Positions 1 through 5,472 of a stretch of 8,307 bases of DNA are shown here, in pieces. The stretch comes from an archaeon (GTDB taxonomy: Archaea > Thermoproteota > Nitrososphaeria > Nitrososphaerales > CADDZS01). The notes under the pieces are model-generated. The model saw nothing but the letters and a program-made list of their open reading frames with translations. It had not been told where the DNA came from and made no database searches. The stretch covers positions 1 to 8,307 of the forward strand of contig JAJYUX010000074.1 in assembly GCA_021792315.1 (NCBI GenBank). The letters run 5' to 3'. Numbering within the stretch: the stretch's first letter is position 1; each line of letters begins with the position of its first letter. Both the position numbers and the translations under genes were made by a program.

Positions 1-689
1 CTTACGAGCCTCTTGATCTTGTCATCCCTTTCCTTCGCCAAGTAAATGAGGAACACTGGCGCAAGTATCAGAGGATAGAGCTTCAAGGATATTGCCAGTC
101 CAAGAAAAATCCCAGCAAGCATGTCGCCCTTCCTGAACATCGAAAACACAGCAAGCATAATGAGAAGAACCGCTAGATTGTCCATCATTCCCCAAACTGA
201 GCCAATTATGATCGTAAATGGACTCAGGAGATAGGTTGCGGCCAGAGTGTTTCCCAATTTGCTCGGCTGAAGACTAGCTGACCATTTGTTTGTGTTTGAT
301 TGAAAAGAATGTGACTCTGAACGAGCGGCGGAGAGCTTCCATAGATAATATGCGACACCAAAATCTGCCAGAACAATTGGGAGTTTTATGAAGAAGATGT
401 AGAGATAGACACTTTTCGAAATTAAAGAAGAGATCCAATATGCAAAAGCTGTCCAGAGCCCCCAAAGAGGAGGATACCCAAGATGATTGTAAAGATCGTA
501 GGGTGACTTGCCCTCCACGATGTATTTCCCTGTGTTGATCCACACATTAAGATCAAATGGATGCCCCGTAAACGGCGCAACAGCAAGACGGATCGCCAAG
601 GCAACGACGATAATGACCACTGATCTTCTGATATTCGAAGAATCTCCTGTATGGAATAGATTTCCGAGACTTTCGTTCAGTTTCGCCAT
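1..689 (-). CDS. Polytopic GT-C / DUF2029 (GT87)-like glycosyltransferase, 3' end outside window
   Basis: A reading frame of 229 complete codons runs from an ATG at 689 off the left edge, so the C-terminus is missing. The protein is strongly hydrophobic, with membrane segments near residues 23-40, 75-92, 95-117, 150-183 and 190-216. Features of GT-C enzymes using polyprenyl-phosphate sugars are an Asp in the first external loop (HPFDLNVW, 43-50), GKSPYDLY (60-67), YPPLWGLW (72-79), SPFTIIIGSVWGMMDN (156-171) and SLKLYPLIL (201-209). This pattern resembles DUF2029/GT87 and PIG-M-like mannosyltransferases; sugar and acceptor cannot be read from sequence. Its start overlaps the end of the upstream GT2 gene by 13 bp, so the two are probably cotranscribed and coupled. 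No clear Shine-Dalgarno is present. The family call is from motif layout, not a search. Confidence 0.75.
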   Translation of the reverse strand, partial: MAKLNESLGNLFHTGDSSNIRRSVVIIVVALAIRLAVAPFTGHPFDLNVWINTGKYIVEGKSPYDLYNHLGYPPLWGLWTAFAYWISSLISKSVYLYIFFIKLPIVLADFGVAYYLWKLSAARSESHSFQSNTNKWSASLQPSKLGNTLAATYLLSPFTIIIGSVWGMMDNLAVLLIMLAVFSMFRKGDMLAGIFLGLAISLKLYPLILAPVFLIYLAKERDDKIKRLV

Positions 690-1594
690 TTGGCTGACAC
701 CGAAGGCGTCCAGCGATTGTTTGACCGATGCAGTTTGGCCATTATATGGGAAATTAGCTCTAACGTAATTAGGGCAAGAAAAGATGTAGCTTTGAATCTG
801 CCAGCTTTTTGCTCTTCGCGTACTTCCTGTTCGATTATATTGAAGGCAAGAAGAGGTTTCCTTACAATGATGAAACTCAAAACATCTGGAGAAACACCTA
901 GAATTTTTCTCAGTTGGTTGTGACCATTTATTATCCTAGCCCGCTGCCGCATCAATTCCGCGATACTTTCAGGCGGCCGGTTAAGCACTATCGATTCCCT
1001 GTCGTAAGATACATCAAAACCCTTTTGCTGAGCTCTAAGAACCATGTATGCATCATCGTTAACAATCCGAGATGGTAAAGTTTCAACGGCCTCCCTCTTG
1101 ATTGCAAACGCCTCTCCAGCATGTCCGTGTAGACCATTCGAGTTTTGAACAGACAAGGTTTTGTCGTGTAGCCCCCACATCGAATTGCTCATCTGCCCCG
1201 TGATAGTATGAATGCTGTTTACAGGTTTAGGGCGACAACTTACAACCCCAGTATTGCCTTGCAGTCGTTGTACCATGTGTTCGACGAATTCCCTTTGGGG
1301 AAGCCGAACATCGCCGCTCATTAGAAGTAGCGCATCTCCCCTCATCTGCTGAATCATTTTATTTATCGCTGAAGGTTTGCCTAGCCTGTCCGGTTCGATT
1401 ATCAGATGTAATCGCTCGTCCTTCTTTTCAAATTCTTTCACGTCGCGGACTGTGTTGTCGGTGCAGCCGCTCGCAACTACGAGAACCTCGCAGATTTTGT
1501 CGCATCCGTGTAGTTGCTGATTTACAACGTCATTCAAAGTCTCAGCAATGTTGTCACCATTATTGAAACAAGTTATTCCAACTGTTATCTGCAT
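677..1594 (-). CDS. Glycosyltransferase family 2 (GT-A fold), membrane-associated
   Basis: This 305-residue protein opens directly with the GT2 first strand, ITVGITCFNNGDNI (3-16). It continues with SGCTDN (42-47, in place of the usual DgSxD), GKPSAIN (72-78), a DxD-like SGDVRL (93-98), NDDAYM (179-184) and RQRARI (216-221, at the place of the QxxRW motif of processive enzymes). A C-terminal hydrophobic stretch (about 268-287) could associate with the membrane. The enzyme should transfer a sugar from a nucleotide- or polyprenyl-activated donor; substrate unknown. I chose the ATG at 1594 because a GA-rich ribosome site (gaagagagagac) precedes it and the domain starts there; the frame is open to a GTG at 1651. 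It leads an operon with the overlapping GT-C gene. Operator A and a TTAAAC box lie upstream, predicting a leader of about 85 nt. Confidence 0.9.
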   Translation of the reverse strand: MQITVGITCFNNGDNIAETLNDVVNQQLHGCDKICEVLVVASGCTDNTVRDVKEFEKKDERLHLIIEPDRLGKPSAINKMIQQMRGDALLLMSGDVRLPQREFVEHMVQRLQGNTGVVSCRPKPVNSIHTITGQMSNSMWGLHDKTLSVQNSNGLHGHAGEAFAIKREAVETLPSRIVNDDAYMVLRAQQKGFDVSYDRESIVLNRPPESIAELMRQRARIINGHNQLRKILGVSPDVLSFIIVRKPLLAFNIIEQEVREEQKAGRFKATSFLALITLELISHIMAKLHRSNNRWTPSVSAKWRN

Positions 1595-1700
1595 GTCTCT
1601 CTCTTCACAGATTGTCAATTCAAGTTGTGAAACAGTCTGACGAAGTCCCACAACGGACTCTCGTCATGCTGTTTTCAGAGACGATATTTCTCATTCTGAT

Positions 1701-1707
1701 GGTTTAA
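1701..1707 (-). promoter_or_regulatory. Candidate TATA-type box of the glycosyltransferase operon
   Basis: Read on the minus strand this is TTAAACC. It begins exactly 9 nt beyond the edge of operator A. Transcription would start near 1678. The box is only moderately TATA-like; the call rests mainly on the same spacing recurring at other copies of the operator. Confidence 0.4.
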
Positions 1708-1716
1708 GTGTAAGAC

Positions 1717-1740
1717 ACGATTTTCAGAAGTGATAATCGT
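1717..1740. promoter_or_regulatory. Operator site A (24-bp imperfect palindrome)
   Basis: The half-sites are ACGATTTTCAGA on the left and, read from the other strand, ACGATTATCACT on the right; 9 of 12 positions match. The same 24-bp framework (consensus half-site ACGATTATCAGA) recurs at 5377-5400 and 5405-5428. Site A lies between the minus-strand glycosyltransferase operon and the plus-strand gene remnant. A promoter-like box sits exactly 9 nt from each of its edges. The binding protein is not identifiable from the window. Confidence 0.65.
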
Positions 1741-1749
1741 GCCCCCAAC

Positions 1750-1757
1750 TTAAGTAA
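1750..1757 (+). promoter_or_regulatory. Candidate TATA-type box of the plus-strand gene remnant
   Basis: TTAAGTAA starts 9 nt after operator A on the plus strand. It is identical over 8 bases to the box that faces apbE at 5360-5367, which has the same 9-nt spacing from operator B. It would place a transcript start near 1780, ahead of the broken gene at 1785-2026. Confidence 0.4.
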
Positions 1758-1784
1758 AGTACTTCAACTGTCCAAGGGGGAGAA

Positions 1785-2026
1785 GAAGATGATTGGCACT
1801 TCCTAGAAGAACCATTGTGGTGAAGAATTAATGAAAAAGATCCATCTGGAAATGGGAAGTAGAGTGGGAAGCAGACGAACAGAAGCTTGCTGACGGGAGA
1901 GAAATCTATCAAATTGCTTCTTGGCTGGTTGACGAGAAGAAGTTCAAGCTTGCTGGAGAAGTCCCGGAAGAACGGTACAACGAACTCTCGTACAGATTCA
2001 AGAAGATGCAGATCGGCAGCCGGTAA
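1785..2026 (+). pseudogene. Decayed small gene of unknown family
   Basis: A coding-looking reading runs through this otherwise gene-free stretch but is broken. One frame reads EDDWHFLEEPLW, meets TGA at 1821-1823, continues RINEKDPSGNGK and stops at 1860-1862. The next frame takes over near 1850 with KWEVEWEADEQKLADGREIY and continues without interruption through IASWLVDEKKFKLAG and ERYNELSYRFKKMQ to a TAA at 2024-2026. That second segment is charged, of balanced composition and has no start codon of its own back to the TGA at 1832. An alternative is one frameshift after the ATG at 1831, which has a good ribosome site (GGTGA, 1819-1823, 7 nt upstream) and reads MKKIHLEMG. I do not recognise the family. 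A draft-sequence indel could mimic part of this decay, but the first model needs two lesions. Confidence 0.5.
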
Positions 2027-2069
2027 TTCAAATTGAAGCTTCTCCTAATCGCCACTCAACCGTGATACC

Positions 2070-2303
2070 TCAGTGTTGCCATCGCTCACTTCTTTTGCTA
2101 AAAATTCCAAGGATGAGTCCTAAAACAAGCGCAACGAGTAAAGCAATTATCACCAAGATCGCAGGAATTCCTGAGTCAGGATTGTACCTCGAATCCTGAT
2201 AGTCGTAGATGAATGATATCCAATTGTTGTCTTGGTCACTTGTCTGAGCGTTCGAAGAAAGATGAGGAGTAACCATTAAAGTGCTCAGGCCAATTAGAAA
2301 CAA
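2070..2303 (-). CDS. Small secreted single-pass membrane protein, unknown function; 5' end probably frameshifted
   Basis: The uninterrupted frame starts at a TTG (2303) and encodes 77 residues. It has a hydrophobic signal-like start (FLIGLSTLMV), a likely cleavage region near SSNAQT (16-21), a polar outward segment rich in Asp, Asn and Tyr (21-45), one transmembrane helix (about 46-68) and a basic end (SKRSER), giving an outside-to-inside C-terminal anchor. The TTG start leaves the signal peptide without its positive n-region. The next frame supplies one: a GTG at 2361 with GGTGG seven nt upstream reads RTSVKKFRTLQSRKLG and would fuse onto this frame if the CCCC run at 2311-2314 were one base shorter, giving 96-97 residues. 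It lies 139 bp downstream of the NosR-like gene on the same strand. No family is recognised. Confidence 0.55.
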   Translation of the reverse strand: MFLIGLSTLMVTPHLSSNAQTSDQDNNWISFIYDYQDSRYNPDSGIPAILVIIALLVALVLGLILGIFSKRSERWQH

Positions 2304-2392
2304 TATAGAGCCCCAGTTTCCGGCTTTGTAACGTTCTAAATTTCTTGACGGACGTCCTCACCCGAGCGCCACCAACAAATTATCGCGATTTG

Positions 2393-2400
2393 ATATTTTG
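2393..2400 (-). promoter_or_regulatory. Possible TATA-type box of the small membrane-protein gene
   Basis: The minus strand reads CAAAATAT about 35 nt ahead of the GTG at 2361, the preferred start if the frameshift model holds. It is AT-rich and correctly placed but otherwise unremarkable, so the gene could also be read through from the NosR-like operon. Confidence 0.25.
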
Positions 2401-2442
2401 TCTTTTTCCCTAATCCAGCATAATACAGAAAATGTAGTTGAG

Positions 2443-4206
2443 TCAACTAGTTTTCTTCACAAGTATTCTTTCTTGGGCGTAGTGAGGACAGATCCTCGTA
2501 TTGAGGTAGAGCTTCTCGCAACCCCTGCAATCCATGCACTCGAAAGCTGAGATGTGGTCGCCCTTGATTGCTTGGGGTTCGCATTGATTTGCGCAGATCA
2601 TACATCTCTTGCACTCTGGCCACCTCTTGATCTCGCGAATCCTCAGAGCACTGAGGAGCGCCATCCCCGCCCCTGCGGGGCAGATGTACTTGCAGTAGAA
2701 CCTGTGATAGAAGATTGAGATGCCAAGAATTAGTCCGAGGAAGACCCAAGCAAACGTGTCCCCGTTGAACAGAAACAGCGTACCAAATGGTTCGACTTGG
2801 TAGAGAAATGTGTTCTGTAGGATCCCGTATACCACAACCGCGAGCACGATGTATTTTGACCACCTAAGCTTAGACTGGTACTTTACAGGTATCTTGAATT
2901 TCACGGGAGACAATTTGTTCAAAATCTCTGTAAACGCTCCGAATGGACAGAGGTATCCGCAGTAGAACCTCCCCCAGAAAAGCGAAGTGACAAAAACTCC
3001 GCCATATAGGGCATACCAATACAAGTTCCTCCAGAAAGGTGGAAACATCAGATGTATGAAACTGTAAAAGTCCCCCATCGAGACCATGCGCACTGCGAAG
3101 AATCCGATGAGAAGGATCGAGAATGCCCACACTCCATACTTTATTCTATCGCTCTTTAACTCGAATCCGATTATCGCAGCGCCGAAAAGATAAGCCAGGG
3201 CGATTAGTGCAACTGTTGACTCATTATTCAATGAATCAATTGAACCAAATATGTTTAGGACCAATCCGCCGAGAATTGCAGCCTCTCCGAGAACAGAGCT
3301 ACTGGAGCCGGCCTTCAGTTGCTGTTGATAATCGGTGACTGCGATTCTACCCGCATCTCTGACGCCATCAATTACCCCCGAACTTGAATATGTCGCACCA
3401 GTGACTGGATTTACGTCTACTCCAATTTGTAATCGTTCAAACACACTCCGATTTATGAATGTGTTGAGCCATTGCTGAGTGATCCTGTAACCCCAAGAAT
3501 CAGGATTGTTGTAAACAAACAACCCCTTGATTGTTCCGGTCGTGTTGACATAGGATATCGTTCCGATCATACCATTGTAACCCCAGCAAGATTTCGGAGA
3601 GATGTCAGTAGTCAGATAGATCAACCCGACTGAAGTACTTCCTTGAGTCACTACATAGTACGGGATCTGAGTGGAGCTCTTCACAAAACTAACGTTACTT
3701 GAAGTCAGATTAAACCAGTTTCTGAAATTCACCATAGATATAGTGTACAGCTGATAGTTTGATGCAAAGGTGGAGCTTGTACTAGAAGACGCGCTGCTCG
3801 AAGTCGTAGAACTGGTGGTGCTATAGGTAGAAGTGCTCTGAGAGCTACTTGTGCTGCTTGATATGCTGAGAGTACTGGAAGCACTGGAGTTAGCAGACGA
3901 GCTAACTAAAGACGACGAACTTGTAGTGATCGAGTTGGAACTACTCGATTCTGACGTACTCGTTGAGATCGTGTTTGATGTCTCTCCGGAAGTAGCGCTG
4001 GAGTTGCTCGTCGAAGAGACAGAAGTGCTTACAGTGCTAGTTGTAACAGTGATATAACTAGTCGTAGGTTCGACTGTTTTTGTACCAAACCCGATCGAAG
4101 GGAAATCCTGTACCAAAGCATATCCAGTGATGAAAAAGAGAATGATGATTACGATGCCGACCCTAGTCTTTGCGAATTTTCGTGTGCTGTTGCGTTGATT
4201 AGACAC
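2443..4206 (-). CDS. NosR-like flavinylated membrane electron-transfer protein (FMN-binding domain, 6-7 TM, 4Fe-4S)
   Basis: The 587-residue protein has a basic start and anchor helix (15-32), a Ser/Thr-rich stalk (about 45-149), an FMN-binding domain (about 150-290) with the flavinylation motif NPVTGATYSS (266-275; acceptor Thr272), and hydrophobic segments near 305-322, 330-349, 357-373, 391-410, 450-468 and 484-500. CGYLCP (416-421) and CKYICP (505-510) follow two of them. Two cysteine clusters come last: C532xxC535xxC538xxxC542EP and C557xxC560xxC563 with C573P. In NosR-type proteins this order carries electrons between the membrane, cytoplasmic Fe-S clusters and an external covalent FMN. 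The GTG start at 4206 is set by AGGAGGA at 4213-4219. The gene follows apbE by 11 bp. The stalk is unusual. The final electron acceptor is unknown; canonical NosR serves N2O reductase, which is not seen here. Confidence 0.92.
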   Translation of the reverse strand: MSNQRNSTRKFAKTRVGIVIIILFFITGYALVQDFPSIGFGTKTVEPTTSYITVTTSTVSTSVSSTSNSSATSGETSNTISTSTSESSSSNSITTSSSSLVSSSANSSASSTLSISSSTSSSQSTSTYSTTSSTTSSSASSSTSSTFASNYQLYTISMVNFRNWFNLTSSNVSFVKSSTQIPYYVVTQGSTSVGLIYLTTDISPKSCWGYNGMIGTISYVNTTGTIKGLFVYNNPDSWGYRITQQWLNTFINRSVFERLQIGVDVNPVTGATYSSSGVIDGVRDAGRIAVTDYQQQLKAGSSSSVLGEAAILGGLVLNIFGSIDSLNNESTVALIALAYLFGAAIIGFELKSDRIKYGVWAFSILLIGFFAVRMVSMGDFYSFIHLMFPPFWRNLYWYALYGGVFVTSLFWGRFYCGYLCPFGAFTEILNKLSPVKFKIPVKYQSKLRWSKYIVLAVVVYGILQNTFLYQVEPFGTLFLFNGDTFAWVFLGLILGISIFYHRFYCKYICPAGAGMALLSALRIREIKRWPECKRCMICANQCEPQAIKGDHISAFECMDCRGCEKLYLNTRICPHYAQERILVKKTS

Positions 4207-4212
4207 TTGGAG

Positions 4213-4219
4213 TCCTCCT
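4213..4219 (-). promoter_or_regulatory. Strong Shine-Dalgarno of the NosR-like gene
   Basis: AGGAGGA on the minus strand, 6 nt ahead of the GTG at 4206. It overlaps the apbE stop codon (TAG, 4218-4220), so termination of apbE translation and initiation of the next gene are probably coupled. It decides the GTG start. Confidence 0.85.
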
Positions 4220-5258
4220 ATTTAGTCATGAGTTGCTTCATTCCTGATGACATCATGACTCCAGAGCTGTCTGTATAGAGTAGACACTCGGCCTGGAACG
4301 AATCCATGAGCCTCATAGCGTCGTTTGGACTCTCCACCATGAGAGCAACGCCAAGCGGATCGGAGAGCATCGAAGTCGAAGCGACCACTGTGGCACTATG
4401 TGAGAATAGTGGAGATCTCGCAGTAAAAGGGTCAATGATGTGATAGTAGTCCTTGTTTGTGGTATAGTAGTCTTCATAGTCGCCCGAAGTTGCGACAGCC
4501 TGGTCTTTCAGATAAAGTGTGCCAATAACATTCGTGGGGGTTATTGGATCCACGACTCCAACCTCCCATGGAGATCCATTCGCCCTAGATCCTATTGTGG
4601 CAAGAGTACCGCCGAAGTTGACATATGCAGACTTGATTCCCCTTGATTTGAGTAGAGCTATTGACTCGTCAAGTATGTAACCGGTTGCTATTCCATCTAG
4701 AGTAACACCCATTCCAGGTTTGCTGAATGAAACCATACTGTTGGACGTGCTGACATCTTCGTATCCAATCAATTGCAGAGCAGAATCAAACTGCGAATCT
4801 GAAGGAAATGGTTGACCTGATAGATAGCCTTGAAGCAGGTCAAGGACCGGTTTCACCGTGACGTCAAAACTTCCTTCCGTTGATTCGGAGAAGTGTGTAG
4901 CGGCCTCCATTACGTTCAGGAGGTCGGGAGATGGGTCTTCCTGCGTCCCGCTCTGATTAAGACTGTAGAGATCCGTCCCTCCCGGAAACCTTGTCAATAC
5001 TGTTCCTAGACCGTTTATGCTTCCCGCAACGCTGTCAAAAATCTGGGTCGCGAGATCCGAGGATATTGCATCGTCAATTTGGATAGTAACAACTGTTCCA
5101 ATTGCATTAAACGAGGTTGAGTATGAAGTGTTCCGGTTTTGTCCGACAAAGCGGGGAGAGATCCTGTTTCCAATCAGAGGGATGGAGAGAGCAAGTCCCC
5201 CGACGGCCGCTAGTTTCAGAAAGTCTCTTCTGCGAAGATTCGATAGCCTCTGGTTCAT
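4218..5258 (-). CDS. apbE: FAD:protein FMN transferase (ApbE), Tat-exported
   Basis: The 346-residue protein starts with a Tat signal: RRRDFLKL (9-16) followed by a hydrophobic stretch (17-30), with no lipobox Cys. ApbE landmarks follow: GSFDVTVKPVLDL (129-141), LDGIATGYILDE (187-198), YVNFGGTLATIG (212-223), AVATSGDYEDYY (254-265), YYHIIDPFTARSP (271-283) and SMLSDPLGVAL (296-306). ApbE moves FMN from FAD onto a Thr of a (S/T)GAT motif, outside the cytoplasm and with Mg2+. The only candidate substrate in the window is the NosR-like protein encoded 11 bp downstream. One oddity is Thr in GIATG where most ApbE proteins have Lys (GIAKG). The ATG at 5258 is chosen because the Tat motif follows it; no good ribosome site precedes it. 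Operator B and a TTAAGTAA box lie about 105 bp upstream. Confidence 0.95.
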   Translation of the reverse strand: MNQRLSNLRRRDFLKLAAVGGLALSIPLIGNRISPRFVGQNRNTSYSTSFNAIGTVVTIQIDDAISSDLATQIFDSVAGSINGLGTVLTRFPGGTDLYSLNQSGTQEDPSPDLLNVMEAATHFSESTEGSFDVTVKPVLDLLQGYLSGQPFPSDSQFDSALQLIGYEDVSTSNSMVSFSKPGMGVTLDGIATGYILDESIALLKSRGIKSAYVNFGGTLATIGSRANGSPWEVGVVDPITPTNVIGTLYLKDQAVATSGDYEDYYTTNKDYYHIIDPFTARSPLFSHSATVVASTSMLSDPLGVALMVESPNDAMRLMDSFQAECLLYTDSSGVMMSSGMKQLMTK

Positions 5259-5296
5259 TTGTAGGTTCTTTATCCTATCTTGGATGCGCTCCTATT

Positions 5297-5313
5297 CCGA
5301 ATTTGTCGTTCGG
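5297..5313. promoter_or_regulatory. Small inverted repeat in the apbE leader
   Basis: CCGAA and TTCGG arms (5 bp) flank a 7-nt loop, 39-55 nt ahead of the apbE start and within its predicted leader. It could form a weak hairpin in the mRNA. There is no terminator-like T tract and no riboswitch class that I recognise. Confidence 0.2.
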
Positions 5314-5359
5314 ATCATGGTGCCATACTCACTATGCTGGATGAATGAATCTCCACGGG

Positions 5360-5367
5360 TTACTTAA
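5360..5367 (-). promoter_or_regulatory. Candidate TATA-type box of the apbE operon
   Basis: The minus strand reads TTAAGTAA, starting exactly 9 nt beyond operator B. The same octamer at the same distance follows operator A on the plus strand. It predicts a transcript start near 5337 and a leader of about 79 nt, similar to that of the GT2 operon. Confidence 0.5.
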
Positions 5368-5376
5368 GACGGAAAG

Positions 5377-5400
5377 ACGATTATCAGAACTGATAATGAA
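5377..5400. promoter_or_regulatory. Operator site B
   Basis: The core ATTATCAG-AA-CTGATAAT is a perfect inverted repeat with 8-bp arms, and the left half-site is the full ACGATTATCAGA. This is the copy nearest apbE, with its promoter box 9 nt beyond the left edge. Its centre is 28 bp from the centre of site C, not quite three helical turns. Confidence 0.7.
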
Positions 5401-5404
5401 CTGA

Positions 5405-5428
5405 GTTATTCTCTGAATTGATAATCGT
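5405..5428. promoter_or_regulatory. Operator site C
   Basis: The right half-site, read from the other strand, is ACGATTATCAAT, but the left half (GTTATTCTCTGA) is degenerate. This copy faces the plus-strand gene at 5473. With site B it forms a tandem pair in the 214-bp divergent promoter region. Confidence 0.55.
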
Positions 5429-5433
5429 AAGAA

Positions 5434-5440
5434 AGTATTT
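5434..5440 (+). promoter_or_regulatory. Possible TATA-type box for the plus-strand operon
   Basis: AGTATTT lies 5-12 nt beyond operator C and predicts a transcript start near 5464, only about 9 nt ahead of the GTG start. That fits the lack of a Shine-Dalgarno sequence there. The match is weaker than the TTAAGTAA boxes. Confidence 0.35.
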
Positions 5441-5472
5441 CACTGCGAAAGGGCCAAAACTCACTCTGTAGC

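Noticed and set aside
274..604. Two minus-strand open frames (274-543, 422-604)
   Set aside because: They lie inside the GT-C gene in other frames, which has the convincing membrane-protein sequence.
690..923. Plus-strand open frame opposite the GT2 gene
   Set aside because: Antisense shadow of a motif-bearing glycosyltransferase; no domain-like sequence.
1594..1651. Upstream GTG start at 1651 for the GT2 gene
   Set aside because: The added 19 residues precede the first strand of the fold and lack domain character; the ATG at 1594 has a GA-rich ribosome site at the right distance.
1724..1912. Minus-strand 62-residue open frame
   Set aside because: It overlaps operator A and the plus-strand gene remnant, and has low-complexity Ser/Phe-rich sequence with no ribosome site.
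2382..2389. ATCGCGAT palindrome and the shared TCGCGATAA word near 7842-7850
   Set aside because: Short matches in inconsistent orientation to genes; they do not fit the 24-bp operator framework.
2436..2448. Palindrome AGTTGAGTCAACT at the end of the NosR-like gene, considered as a terminator
   Set aside because: The loop is one base, the palindrome overlaps the stop codon, and only a weak T tract follows, so it is not a convincing hairpin terminator.
2447..2863. 138-residue minus-strand frame inside the NosR-like gene
   Set aside because: Out-of-frame shadow of the Fe-S domain; its Arg/His/Ser-rich composition is typical of a shifted frame.
3851..4057. Plus-strand Leu/Glu-rich frame opposite the Ser/Thr stalk
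   Set aside because: It is the antisense reading of Ser/Thr codon repeats, which yields Leu/Val/Glu/Asp without stops; not a gene.
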